Assembly: GCF_009734405.1 (NCBI RefSeq)
Contig: NZ_CP046453.1
Location: forward strand, 1-64,000
Source: Corynebacterium comes
GTDB taxonomy: Bacteria; Actinomycetota; Actinomycetes; Mycobacteriales; Mycobacteriaceae
Direction: 5' to 3'
Length of the DNA stretch: 64,000 nucleotides
Shown: positions 41,634-50,046 of the stretch, piece by piece
Layout: the number at the start of each line of letters is the position of its first letter
Numbering within the stretch: the first letter of the stretch is position 1
The notes under the pieces: model-generated
What the model saw: the letters and a program-made list of their open reading frames with translations, nothing else
What the model was told of the DNA's origin: nothing
Databases searched by the model: none
Translations under genes and position numbers: made by a program

Positions 41634-41688
41634 GTTCCCCTACCGCGCCCCCTGGGTGCCCGATCACCCGGCGGCTGCCGGGCCGGAA

Positions 41689-42297
41689 CTAGAAGTAGAT
41701 GCCGTGGTTGGCGAACCACGGCACGGGGTCCACGGCGCCGTTGCCGCTCGGGTGGATCTCGAAGTGCAGGTGGGAGCCGGTGGAGAAGCCCTCACTGCCC
41801 ATGCCGGCGATCTGCTGGCCGGCGGATACGCGCTCGCCGACCCCGACGTGCAGGCTGGACATGTGGCCGTAGACCGCCATGGAACCGTCGTCGTGCTTGA
41901 CGCGGATCCACTGCCCGTAGCCGGAGGCCGGCCCGGAGTTGATCACGGTGCCAGACATCACGGAGTGGATCGGGGTGCCGATGGCGTTGGCGATGTCGAT
42001 ACCGTTGTGCATGGTGCCCCAGCGCGGCCCGAAGCCGGAGGTGAAGGTGCCGGCTGCGGGGCGGGCGACGGAGGCCGTCGGCACAATGTCGGCGATACCG
42101 GCTGTGGCGGCGACCTGGTTGGCCGCACCCGTGGCGGCGGAGGACATGCCCGCGAAGTCCGGGCTCTGCGCAGAGGCGTTCGCCACGCCCGCCATGCCAG
42201 CGGTGGTCATGGTGCCGGCGACGACAGCCGAGATTGCCAGGCGACGCTTGGCGGTCTGGAGGTTGGAGGGCTTACGGTGGCGTCCGATGTAGCTCAA
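41689..42297 (-). CDS. Secreted M23-family peptidase
   Basis: The 202-residue product has a basic N-terminus and signal peptide (to about residue 43, ANASA|Q) and a C-terminal M23 (LytM) domain. The metal ligands read HNGIDIANAIG (HxxxD) and GSHLHFEIHPSG (HxH), and YGHMSS is also present. It should cleave peptidoglycan cross-bridges or stem peptides, or act as an activator of other hydrolases. Initiation appears to be TTG 42297, the only start giving the full signal peptide. A 16-base near-palindrome (42341-42356) lies in its upstream region. Confidence 0.88.
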   Translation of the reverse strand: MSYIGRHRKPSNLQTAKRRLAISAVVAGTMTTAGMAGVANASAQSPDFAGMSSAATGAANQVAATAGIADIVPTASVARPAAGTFTSGFGPRWGTMHNGIDIANAIGTPIHSVMSGTVINSGPASGYGQWIRVKHDDGSMAVYGHMSSLHVGVGERVSAGQQIAGMGSEGFSTGSHLHFEIHPSGNGAVDPVPWFANHGIYF

Positions 42298-42340
42298 GGT
42301 CCGACTTTCTTTTGAGGGGCAGTCAACAAGTGGCGGCTTC

Positions 42341-42356
42341 GTAACCGTACCGTTAC
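42341..42356. promoter_or_regulatory. GTAAC/GTTAC near-palindrome upstream of M23 peptidase
   Basis: GTAACCGTACCGTTAC differs from a perfect 16-base palindrome at one position. It lies 44 bases before the peptidase start and only this promoter is nearby. MtrA of corynebacteria controls peptidase genes through GTAAC-like boxes, so an MtrA-type site is possible. Confidence 0.4.
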
Positions 42357-42398
42357 TAATTTGTGACCACCCTAAACCCCGGACGCATTGTTGTCCAG

Positions 42399-43043
42399 TT
42401 ATGCCCCCGGCCTGCGTTCCTCCGGCCGGGGCATCTCGAAACGCTCATTCTCCGTGATGCCGAAATAGGTCGCAGGCCCACCACCACGGGATATCGGATG
42501 CGCGAGTGCCGTCTGATAGATCCCGTCGACCAGGAGATCCTTGTCGATGTGCACGCCCACGACCTCGCCGAACACCACGCGGGTCCGGGTGGGAGAGCCG
42601 GCGGCGTCATCAAGGCGCACGATCTGCGTCGCCCGGCACTCGAAGACGACGCGCGCCTCGGCGACATGCGGGGCGTCGACAAGCGAAGACGCCGCAGGCG
42701 TCAGGCCTGCGAGCTGGAACTCGTCCACATGCTTATCGACGATCGCCGCCGACTCATTCATCGCCTCTGCCAGTTCGCGGGTGGCGAGATTCCAGCAGAA
42801 TTCGCCGGTCTCCGTGATGTTGGTGACAGTGTCCTTCATGCCGATGCTGGCGAAACCGATGATCGGCGGCGTATACGAGAACGCGTTGAAGAAGCTGTAC
42901 GGCGCGAGATTGAGCTCGCCCGCCGCGCTGCGTGTGGAGATCCAGCCGATCGGCCTCGGCGCGATGATCGCGTTGAACGGGGAGTGGGGGAGTCCGTGGC
43001 CGGCGGCGGGCTCGTAGAAGTGGAAGTCGCGGTGGTGCGGCAT
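42399..43043 (-). CDS. Flavin reductase-like FMN-binding protein
   Basis: The 214-residue protein belongs to the flavin-reductase-like split-barrel group, close to proteins starting HFYEPAAGHGLPHSPFNAIIAPRPIGWIST. Conserved segments include APRPIGWIS, NLAPYSFFNAFSYTPPIIGF and GEFCWNLATRELAEAMN. These proteins bind FMN and often supply reduced flavin to a partner oxygenase. ATG 43043 follows AAGGA. The nearest flavin oxygenase genes are several kb away, so no partner is evident. It is convergent with nothing and diverges from the membrane protein gene at 43121. Confidence 0.82.
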   Translation of the reverse strand: MPHHRDFHFYEPAAGHGLPHSPFNAIIAPRPIGWISTRSAAGELNLAPYSFFNAFSYTPPIIGFASIGMKDTVTNITETGEFCWNLATRELAEAMNESAAIVDKHVDEFQLAGLTPAASSLVDAPHVAEARVVFECRATQIVRLDDAAGSPTRTRVVFGEVVGVHIDKDLLVDGIYQTALAHPISRGGGPATYFGITENERFEMPRPEERRPGA

Positions 43044-43120
43044 GGTGGGGTCCTTGGGGTGCGGGTTGGGCGTGCGGAAGTATGTTTCCGTCATGGAAAC
43101 TCATCTGTACGATTGTCATC

Positions 43121-43564
43121 ATGACACATGACAGGGCGGCAGGTTCCCGTTCATTGGAGCTCCTGGAGGCGGATCGGCTAGCACTGAGCGAACGTGCACG
43201 TATGCCGTCGTGGCTGGCACTCACCCTCGGGGTCCTCGCGGGGGTGTGGGGCGGTTCGCCACTGTTCACCGGTTCCGACCACACATCGGTGTGGTTCTCC
43301 CTCTATGTCGTGGGCCTGGTCCTTGTCTTCGGGGCCACCCGGGCGACGGGTGTGCGGTTGAGGGCGGTGGGTGCCCGCGGGTGGGTCGCCTTCGGCATCC
43401 TTGTGTTCGTTGTCCTGGCGCTCTACAGCGTCTCGCTGGCGCTCAATTCTCTGGGACTGGTGGGGTGGGTGCTGCTTCCTGCCCTGCTGGCGGCGGTATG
43501 CACGGTCGCGGCGGTGCGGGTCGTCGACGCTTCGAGACGGAGCGTGCTGCGCCGTGACCGTTGA
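43121..43564 (+). CDS. Small membrane protein paired with HTH gene
   Basis: This 147-residue protein has four predicted membrane helices (about 32-50, 58-78, 88-108, 112-130) with a cytoplasmic N-terminus (SRSLELLEADRLALSERARM) and a basic C-terminus. I recognise no named family. Its last 11 bases overlap the start of a winged-helix regulator gene. Such membrane-protein/regulator pairs are common in actinobacteria, where the regulator often controls its own operon. Function is unknown. Confidence 0.75.
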   Translation: MTHDRAAGSRSLELLEADRLALSERARMPSWLALTLGVLAGVWGGSPLFTGSDHTSVWFSLYVVGLVLVFGATRATGVRLRAVGARGWVAFGILVFVVLALYSVSLALNSLGLVGWVLLPALLAAVCTVAAVRVVDASRRSVLRRDR

Positions 43565-43856
43565 GCCGTTGTTCGACGATCTCATCCACAACCCTGTCCG
43601 CCTGCGGATCTGCGGGATGCTCAGACGGGTTGATGCGGTGTCCTTCACGACACTCCAGGAGGTGCTGGGGGTGAGTAAGCCGACGCTGTCCAAGCACCTG
43701 TCCGCACTGGCGGACGCGGGCTATCTGACGATGGACAAGCTGGCCTCTGATGAACGATCGGACCGTCGGCGGGTGGCCTGGGCAGGGATGACCAGGGCCG
43801 GACGGACGGCGTTTGACGGGCATATCGCCGCGCTGCGGGAGATCACCACACCTTAG
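43554..43856 (+). CDS. Winged-helix transcriptional regulator
   Basis: The 100-residue product reads as a compact winged helix-turn-helix: EPLFDDLIHNPVRLRICGML, then VSFTTLQEVLGVSKPTLSKHLSALADAGYL (recognition helix SKPTLSKHL) and a wing with DERSDRRRVAWAG. It resembles the MarR/ArsR-like single-domain regulators (DUF4423/wHTH type) that sit next to small membrane proteins. The start is GTG 43554, overlapping the upstream gene by 11 bases. There is no sensor domain, so ligand or partner control may come through the membrane protein. Confidence 0.82.
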   Translation: MTVEPLFDDLIHNPVRLRICGMLRRVDAVSFTTLQEVLGVSKPTLSKHLSALADAGYLTMDKLASDERSDRRRVAWAGMTRAGRTAFDGHIAALREITTP

Positions 43857-44184
43857 AACCGGGTCCACCACTGGATCCTTCCGCAGGTGCCGGGGTCAAC
43901 TCCCGGGGCGGGGTGGGTGGTCTGCACTTTCTTCGCCCATCGAGATCCCCGTCCAGAACCGCTCGCTGTCCCGTTGCCGGCGACGCCGGGTTCTCAGGTC
44001 GGGGCGTTGCTGGCCGAGGAGGGCCCCCGTGGGCGTCTAACGGGCTGGTCAAGGCGATCAGCGGCAAGTTCGAGCACCCGCACGGCATCCTCCTGCAACG
44101 ACCACTCGAATCCAAGCCTGGCCCGAAGATGAGAAAAACCGCCGCACCCGAAGGTGTGGCGGTTAATCAGTGAAGAGCGAGTGC
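43857..44184. other. Intergenic region, no supported gene
   Basis: This 328 bp GC-rich gap contains only the cspA terminator near its right end. Short plus- and minus-strand frames exist, but none has a ribosome site or recognisable protein. It could hold eroded coding sequence. Confidence 0.45.
44133..44166 (-). terminator. Terminator of cspA
   Basis: Stem AACCGCCGCACC / GGTGTGGCGGTT with a CGAA loop has AAAAA on its left, giving a U-tract on the minus strand 19 bases after cspA. Confidence 0.85.
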
Positions 44185-44388
44185 TTACAGCGGGTGAACC
44201 TGCTGGGCCTGCGGGCCCTTGGCGCCCTCGCCGACCTCGAACTCGACCGGCTGGTTCTCCTCGAGGGTACGGAAACCGTTGCCCTGGATCTCGGAGTAGT
44301 GGACGAAGAGATCAGCGGATCCGTCGTTAGGGGCGATGAAGCCGAAGCCCTTTTCGCCGTTGAACCACTTAACAGTTCCCTGTGCCAT
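44185..44388 (-). CDS. cspA: Cold-shock protein CspA
   Basis: CspA is a single-domain OB-fold RNA chaperone that melts RNA structure. The 67-residue product is full length, with RNA-binding motifs KGFGFI (RNP1) and LFVHYSEI (RNP2-like), and begins [17 protein letters not shown]. The start ATG 44388 follows AAAGGTAA. A long untranslated region with a perfect 12-base inverted repeat lies upstream, which is typical of post-transcriptional control of cold-shock genes. It ends at a clear terminator. Confidence 0.96.
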   Translation of the reverse strand: MAQGTVKWFNGEKGFGFIAPNDGSADLFVHYSEIQGNGFRTLEENQPVEFEVGEGAKGPQAQQVHPL

Positions 44389-44872
44389 GTAAATTACCTT
44401 TTTCCTGATGAGGTGATGCTACGTTCGCCAGCATGATTCGCTGACGCTCGGGTCGTTGGAACTCCTTGAAGACCATCAACCTCCGCAGTTACTGCATGGT
44501 TGAGGCAAACTAGGCGCTCGCGTGTGCATCTCTTGCGAGCGCCTAGACACTGCGCACAGAAACCGCGACCAGCACCCAGTGTGCCATGAATCGGGGCTAA
44601 GCGATAGTGGAGTCTTCAGAAGTTGTCTAAAACTCCGCCCTGAGTGGTGTCGATCACAGGACTACCGGTACATCGCCTAACCCCTCAAGGGATCGCCTGA
44701 GTAGTGAAGATGCTCTATCTCTCACCCGATCGATAGTGTGGGATCGGACTGTATGTGTGCGGGAAGAATCAAGTAGCGCGCTGCATAAGTTCGCCGATGG
44801 ACTTGACCGGGCCGTGGGGGTGTCCTTTTCCGATTCCCGACTCTTCCCTCTACCTGGGTTCCATAATTTTCT
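44389..44872 (-). promoter_or_regulatory. cspA upstream region and probable structured leader
   Basis: The 484 bp between cspA and the AraC gene has no supported gene. It contains a perfect 12-base inverted repeat (CTAGGCGCTCGC at 44510-44521, GCGAGCGCCTAG at 44535-44546) 122 bases before the cspA start, and further weak hairpins near 44600. A long structured leader is plausible; there is no transcript evidence. Confidence 0.5.
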
Positions 44873-45907
44873 TTAGTCTTCAGACCCGCCCCCTGTCCTC
44901 GCACCGGGATTTCGCGACATGATCTCAAGTGCACCGCGGGGTATGAGCGCTTTCCGACGAAACTCGGCGGGAGCGCATCCTTCGATTCGTTTGAACACCT
45001 GCCCGAAGTGCGACGGGTTCTGCACGCCCCACCGTTGAAGGATCTTTTCGACTGGCATTATCGCGAACTCTTCCAGCGCCAGATCTGCTCTTACCCTGTC
45101 AATGCGTCGCGACCGAATGTAACTGGCGCAGGTTATCCCTGACTGCTTGAAAGTCTGGTGCAGATATCGAATAGAAATGTGGGCGGAGTCCGCCACCATC
45201 TGCGGGTTGAGCTGGGGATTCGACAAGTTCGCCTCAATGAAGACGAGACACTGCTCCAGCAGATCCGCCGCAGGGGATTGGAGGGATTCCTCTTCGGACA
45301 GGTATAGATCCGCCAGCATTGCCTCGACGAGGCCGACAAGATGGTTTGCTACCGCTGCCCGGGCTGACGGTGTGAGTGTGGGTTCTGCGGGAAACAGTCC
45401 CGTCAGAAAGCTCAAAATCGGCGGGGCCAGGCCCTGGCTGCCGTCGAATGAAAGTGCTCCGACCTGGTCCCACCGTATCGACCTGGTGTTGAGGCGGTCG
45501 ACCGGAATGCGGACGCTTCGGCTTTGGTAGTTGCCGTAGCACTCAAGCTGGGCCGGCTTGCTGGACAGGTACAGCCCGATCTGGCCGGGAGTCAGCTGAA
45601 CTTGTTTGCCCTGCTGGGTGAGTTTCAACATGCCGCCGACCTGGAAGGTGACGACGACATATTCCTCATCCTCGTTCCTGATGTGTTCGGCAGTGCGTTC
45701 GGCGGTGTGATCCCTGGTCGCCATGGAAAAGACACTGGTACTCAGGAAATTGGCGGCTTCGAAGTCGCCCTGAAAAGCGTGGTTGTCCTGGGCTGCAAAC
45801 CGGAACGGCATGAGATCGTTGCCCACTTTTTCGCTCCAGGCATCGAGAGTTTGTCGGCGGCCACTTGCCCCAATACTTATCCCACCCAGGCGCGATTCAT
45901 GATCCAT
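44873..45907 (-). CDS. AraC-family transcriptional regulator
   Basis: This 344-residue regulator has an N-terminal ligand/cupin-like domain (about 30-190, AraC_binding_2 type: FSMATRDHTAERT... and QVQLTPGQIGLYLSSKPAQLEC). A C-terminal AraC DNA-binding domain (about 230-335) has two helix-turn-helix units: VADSAHISIRYLHQTFKQSG and VEKILQRWGVQNPSHFGQVFK. It is divergent from a monooxygenase operon and is the likely activator of aromatic catabolism; the inducer is unknown. The start is uncertain: ATG 45907 or GTG 45925, neither with a good ribosome site. The operator-like repeat overlaps this start. Confidence 0.88.
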   Translation of the reverse strand: MDHESRLGGISIGASGRRQTLDAWSEKVGNDLMPFRFAAQDNHAFQGDFEAANFLSTSVFSMATRDHTAERTAEHIRNEDEEYVVVTFQVGGMLKLTQQGKQVQLTPGQIGLYLSSKPAQLECYGNYQSRSVRIPVDRLNTRSIRWDQVGALSFDGSQGLAPPILSFLTGLFPAEPTLTPSARAAVANHLVGLVEAMLADLYLSEEESLQSPAADLLEQCLVFIEANLSNPQLNPQMVADSAHISIRYLHQTFKQSGITCASYIRSRRIDRVRADLALEEFAIMPVEKILQRWGVQNPSHFGQVFKRIEGCAPAEFRRKALIPRGALEIMSRNPGARTGGGSED

Positions 45908-45940
45908 GACACATGAACATATCACTGTGTTTCATGTCAT
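45906..45940. promoter_or_regulatory. Inverted repeat between AraC gene and monooxygenase operon
   Basis: ATGACACATGAA (45906-45917) faces TTCATGTCAT (45931-45940), an inverted repeat missing two bases on one side with a 13-base centre. It lies at the divergent start region and could bind the AraC regulator. Confidence 0.5.
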
Positions 45941-46043
45941 AAGTGTGCGCGGGATCGAGAGGGGTGCTCACTCAATCGATAGGGCAGAGACTGTGACTCC
46001 GCTTACATTGTGGGAACACCGCCACACCGAGAGAAGGAAGAGC

Positions 46044-47255
46044 ATGACTGCAACCTTGAAAACCCGGAACCGCGCCGGCCTCAACCCAGGTCACGAGTTT
46101 GAAGCACTCATGGCACGTCTCGACGGAATAACCGACCTTTTGAGGGCCAACGGCGAGAAGAACGAGGAGTTGGGGCGTCTGACCGATGAGAGCTTTCAGG
46201 CGCTTAAAGATGTCGGTGCCTTCAAGATCGGCATTCCGGAAGAGCTCGGGGGCTATGAGCTGAAGCCCACCCAAACGATTGCCGTCCTGGAGAAGGTGTC
46301 CCAGGCGGATCCGGCCTCCGGCTGGGTGCTCATGGTGCTTCAGATGATTTCCGGAACCACCGCCGCCTATCTGCCGGAGGAGGCGCAGCGCGAGCTGTTT
46401 CCCGAAGACGGCGAGCACGCGCTCGTTGCCGGCCAGGGCACCCGGTTCGGAAAAGCCGAGCGTGTGGAAGGGGGCTACAAAGTCAGCGGCAACTGGTTCT
46501 TCGGCTCAGGCATGCCGCACGCGAACTGGATTCATACCGGCGCCATCGACGAGGAGAACGGCCGCGTCATGATGGTGCACTTCCCCCGGGAGAAAGCCAG
46601 TTTGGACGGCAACTGGGATGTCCTCGGCCTGCGCGCGACCGGCAGCATCGACTACTCGTGCCAGGACGTGTTTGTTCCGGACGCCTACGTCTACGAACCC
46701 ACCACCACCGACCCCCTGGCCGGCGGCGCCCTCTACAAGACCGGACTGGCGCTGATGTCCGGCATCTGCCACACCGGTTGGGCACTCGGCGTGGGACGTC
46801 GCTTCCTCGATGAGATGCAGGCCCACGCCGCCAAGAAGAAGAACCAGCCCGGTGCATCCACCAATACCGACCAGTTCTACGCCGAATACGCCAAGGCTGA
46901 GGCGCGGATGCGCTCCGCACGTGCATGGGCGCTGGAGGTGTGGGCCGATAACGAGCGCAGCCTGGATGCCGGTGAAAAGTTGACCATGGAGCAGGAGACG
47001 CTGACCCGCCTCATCCTCAACAACAGCACCTGGGCCGCCCATGACGTCAGCCAGACCGTTCACCTGTGGACCGCAACTGCCCTGGCGCGTCGTGGTGATC
47101 TTCAGCGAACCTTCCGCGACATGCATGTCGGCACCGGTCACGTCACCAGCGGGCCCGTTGTCCTGCAGCAGGTTGGCAAGTACCTCGCAGGCCTGACCAC
47201 CCCTGACTCCCACTGGAACTTCTTCAACCTCGAAGAACCGACCACTTCCGAGTAG
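46044..47255 (+). CDS. Acyl-CoA-dehydrogenase-fold flavin monooxygenase, oxygenase component
   Basis: The 403-residue protein has the acyl-CoA-dehydrogenase fold used by two-component FADH2- or FMNH2-dependent aromatic hydroxylases (HsaA/HpaB-group D). Features include EELGGYELKPTQTIAVLEKVSQADPASGW, YKVSGNWFFGSGMPHANW (flavin/substrate loop) and GLRATGSIDYSCQDVFVP. There is no acyl-CoA catalytic Glu signature, so hydroxylation rather than dehydrogenation is likely. ATG 46044 follows GAAGGAAGAG. A flavin-reductase gene follows 25 bases downstream and should supply reduced flavin. The exact aromatic substrate is unknown. Confidence 0.85.
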   Translation: MTATLKTRNRAGLNPGHEFEALMARLDGITDLLRANGEKNEELGRLTDESFQALKDVGAFKIGIPEELGGYELKPTQTIAVLEKVSQADPASGWVLMVLQMISGTTAAYLPEEAQRELFPEDGEHALVAGQGTRFGKAERVEGGYKVSGNWFFGSGMPHANWIHTGAIDEENGRVMMVHFPREKASLDGNWDVLGLRATGSIDYSCQDVFVPDAYVYEPTTTDPLAGGALYKTGLALMSGICHTGWALGVGRRFLDEMQAHAAKKKNQPGASTNTDQFYAEYAKAEARMRSARAWALEVWADNERSLDAGEKLTMEQETLTRLILNNSTWAAHDVSQTVHLWTATALARRGDLQRTFRDMHVGTGHVTSGPVVLQQVGKYLAGLTTPDSHWNFFNLEEPTTSE

Positions 47256-47280
47256 AACCCGACGAAGAAAGAAGATACCC

Positions 47281-47826
47281 ATGTCTACGATGACTGCGAT
47301 CCCCACCCAAACCCTCCCTGCGGAGATGTCCCAGGATTTCCGCAAAGCCTTTGGAATGCACCCCGCCGGTGTCGCCATCGTCACCGCGGATCCCGGAACC
47401 GGCCCGGTCGGCCTGACCGCCACCAGCGTCAGCAGTGTCTCCGCTGATCCTCCGACGATCGCCCTCAATCTCTCCGCTCTTTCTCGTTCGGCCGACAAGA
47501 TCCGGGCTGCAGACCACGTCGTCGTCCACCTCCTCGGCCGAGAGCAGCTCGACCTGGCACAGCTGTTTGCCACGCCCGGCGCCGACCGCTTCGGCGATAC
47601 GTCCCTATGGGATCGACTCCCCTCGGGAGAACCGTACCTTCTGAATTCCCGTGTATGGATGCGCGGAAAAATCGTCGGCTCCATTGACATCAACGGGTCC
47701 ACACTGGCAGCTATCGAACTGGTGGAAACTCACGTCGACACCTCTGCCGACCCGGCCCCGCTGGTCTACTGCAGCCGAACATGGCATGCGCTGTCGGACA
47801 TGAGCTCCGTGCATCCGACCATGTGA
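47281..47826 (+). CDS. Flavin reductase component of the monooxygenase
   Basis: The 181-residue protein has the split-barrel flavin-reductase fold: FRKAFGMHPAGVAIVTAD, GLTATSVSSVSADPPTIALNLS, VVVHLLGREQLDLAQLF and a C-terminal AIELVETHV. It is HpaC/HsaB-like and should reduce FMN or FAD with NAD(P)H for the oxygenase encoded 25 bases upstream. It is separated by 51 bases from an alpha/beta-hydrolase gene. Confidence 0.88.
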   Translation: MSTMTAIPTQTLPAEMSQDFRKAFGMHPAGVAIVTADPGTGPVGLTATSVSSVSADPPTIALNLSALSRSADKIRAADHVVVHLLGREQLDLAQLFATPGADRFGDTSLWDRLPSGEPYLLNSRVWMRGKIVGSIDINGSTLAAIELVETHVDTSADPAPLVYCSRTWHALSDMSSVHPTM

Positions 47827-47877
47827 CGTCAGTACGGCCCTTTTCCCCCTTCAATTATGTGAATTCAGGAGACTTCT

Positions 47878-48849
47878 ATGTCCTTCGACGAAGCGACGAG
47901 CACCTTCCTCACCGCCGCAGCGGAAAACGCCGGCGACCGCCCACTCTGGAAGATGTCCGCCCCCCAGGCACGCGAAGCCACATCGGGCCTGGATGAGCTG
48001 TACGGCCCGGGCCCGGAAATGCACGAGGCGCGGGACCACCAGGTCGTAGGGGAGGACGGCGGAGAATTTACCGTTCGTGTCCTGCTTCCTTCTCCTTCTC
48101 CGACCGCAGTGGTCGTCTACTACCACGGCGGAGGCTGGGTACTGGAAAACCTCGCAGGCTACGACACTCTCGGTCGGCAGCTCGCCCAGAAAACCGGTGC
48201 GGCTGTGGTGTTGGTGGAATACCGCAAGGCCCCGGAACATCCCTTCCCCATCCCCGTTGACGATGCGTGGGCCGGTGTGAAATGGGCGGAGGAGAATGTC
48301 GCACGGCGTAACGGTGAGGTACTTCCTCTGATGGTGGCCGGCGACAGTGCCGGAGCGAACCTGGCCGCGGTCGTTGCTCAGCGAGCTCGGGATGAAAGAT
48401 CGCCAGCTGTACAGGCACAAATTCTCGTCTGTCCGGTCACCGATGCTGATTTCACCCGTGACTCCTACCTCGCCTCGGAAAACCAGACGCTGGTTTCCCT
48501 CGACGCGATGAAGTGGTTCTGGGATCAGTACGCTCCGGATGCCAGCGACCGTAGTAACCCGGCGGCAACCCCACTCAACGCCACGTCCTTGGCAGGCCTT
48601 CCCCCGGCACTGGTCATCACCGCCGAGCACGATGTGCTCCGCGACGAGGGCGAAGCCTACGCGCACGCCTTGCAGAAAGCCGGAGTAGAGGTGGAACACC
48701 ACCGGTGGGAAGGCCAGATGCACACCTTTTTCTCCCTGGTCAACATCCTGCCAGGCAGCGCGGAAGCTATTGATCTGGTCGCGCAGCGAATCAGAAACTT
48801 CGCACGGGATGCTGCCGCACAACCGGCCCGGGCAACTGTGACGACATAA
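47878..48849 (+). CDS. HSL-type alpha/beta-hydrolase (esterase)
   Basis: The 323-residue enzyme belongs to the hormone-sensitive-lipase-like group of esterases. It has the HGGG oxyanion motif (YYHGGGWVLENL), the catalytic serine in GDSAG, the catalytic Asp in VITAEHDVLRDEGE and His in WEGQMHTFFS. It likely hydrolyses small carboxylic esters or aryl esters, releasing a phenol for the downstream hydroxyquinol steps. The N-terminal about 60 residues cap the domain. The gene lies in the catabolic operon, 51 bases after the flavin reductase. Substrate inference is from context. Confidence 0.85.
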   Translation: MSFDEATSTFLTAAAENAGDRPLWKMSAPQAREATSGLDELYGPGPEMHEARDHQVVGEDGGEFTVRVLLPSPSPTAVVVYYHGGGWVLENLAGYDTLGRQLAQKTGAAVVLVEYRKAPEHPFPIPVDDAWAGVKWAEENVARRNGEVLPLMVAGDSAGANLAAVVAQRARDERSPAVQAQILVCPVTDADFTRDSYLASENQTLVSLDAMKWFWDQYAPDASDRSNPAATPLNATSLAGLPPALVITAEHDVLRDEGEAYAHALQKAGVEVEHHRWEGQMHTFFSLVNILPGSAEAIDLVAQRIRNFARDAAAQPARATVTT

Positions 48850-48951
48850 GAGAAATGGTGCCCGAGCGCACCGAATGCGATTGACACCATGATTGGCCGA
48901 AGGCGCACTCCCCATCCTCATCCAGGATGAGTGCGCGGAAAGAACAGGGAA

Positions 48952-50046
48952 ATGAGCTCCTTAAGGTTTACCCACGACACACTCTCCCAACGAGTGGTGC
49001 TCGACAGTGGGCGGGTTGTTGAGCGAGTGCTCAGCGAGGCTGAGCAGCTGGGAATGTCCAGGCCGATGCTCATCTCCACCGACGGCACCCACGAGGTGGC
49101 GGAACGACTCGCGGAGGACTTGCCGCCGTCCGTCCACTGGCGGGATGCGGTGCAGCACGTGCCACGGGAGATCGCCGACGCTGCCACCGCCGCCGCCAAG
49201 GAGGCGGGCGCCGACGGGCTGATCTCCATCGGCGGTGGCTCAGCCACCGGCCTGGCCAAGGCCATCGCCCTGGACACCTCCCTGCCCATCATCGCGGTGC
49301 CCACGACCTACGCCGCGTCCGAGGCCACCCCGGTGTGGGGCATCACAGAGGAGCGCACCAAGACCACCGGGGTGGACCCGGTCGTCCTGCCTGCGGTGGT
49401 GATCTACGACGCCGATCTGGTGGCCACCCTGCCGCAGGGCATGGCGATCGCCTCCGGCCTCAATGCCATGGCCCACTGCGTGGACTCGCTCTGGGCGCCG
49501 ACGGCGGACCCGATCAACCGGGCGTTGGGACTCGAATCGGCTCGCGCGTTGGCATCGGCCCTACGCGCCCTGGCCGCCGGTGGCGGGCAGGAGGCCCGGG
49601 AGCAGGCGCTCTACGGCTGTTACCTGTCCGGGGTGGCGTTCGCCTCCGCCGGTTCCGGGTTGCACCACAAGATCTGCCATGTACTCGGCGGCACCTTCAA
49701 CCTGCCGCACGCCGAGACCCATGCCGTGGTCCTGCGCTACGTCGCCGCCCTCAACCTTCCCGCCGTCCCCGAGGTCGCGCAGGCCCTGGCCCAGGCACTG
49801 GGAGGCGAGGACGCGATCACCGAACTCAACCGTCTCTACCAGGACATCGGTGCCCCAGGCTCCCTGGCCGAACTGGGCATGCCGGAAGGCGGCATCACCG
49901 AGGCCGTGGACCGGGTGCTGGCCGCGGTCCCGGCCGGCAACCCGACGCAAGCCACACACGACAACATCACCGCACTGATCACCGCCGCCTTCCACGGCGA
50001 TGATCCGGCCCGCATCAACGACTTCGTCGAAGGAAGAACCCGATGA
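48952..50046 (+). CDS. Maleylacetate reductase
   Basis: Maleylacetate reductase uses NAD(P)H to turn maleylacetate into 3-oxoadipate. The 364-residue product is an iron-type alcohol-dehydrogenase-fold enzyme: [16 protein letters not shown] (nucleotide loop), [18 protein letters not shown] (family marker), [15 protein letters not shown] and [23 protein letters not shown] with the metal-binding His residues. ATG 48952 follows AGGGAA; GTG 48931 is less likely. Its stop overlaps the dioxygenase start by four bases (ATGA), the order expected for hydroxyquinol breakdown. Confidence 0.93.
   Translation: MSSLRFTHDTLSQRVVLDSGRVVERVLSEAEQLGMSRPMLISTDGTHEVAERLAEDLPPSVHWRDAVQHVPREIADAATAAAKEAGADGLISIGGGSATGLAKAIALDTSLPIIAVPTTYAASEATPVWGITEERTKTTGVDPVVLPAVVIYDADLVATLPQGMAIASGLNAMAHCVDSLWAPTADPINRALGLESARALASALRALAAGGGQEAREQALYGCYLSGVAFASAGSGLHHKICHVLGGTFNLPHAETHAVVLRYVAALNLPAVPEVAQALAQALGGEDAITELNRLYQDIGAPGSLAELGMPEGGITEAVDRVLAAVPAGNPTQATHDNITALITAAFHGDDPARINDFVEGRTR

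Noticed and set aside
43913..44173. Plus-strand frame before cspA
   Set aside because: It runs into the cspA terminator and encodes no recognisable protein.
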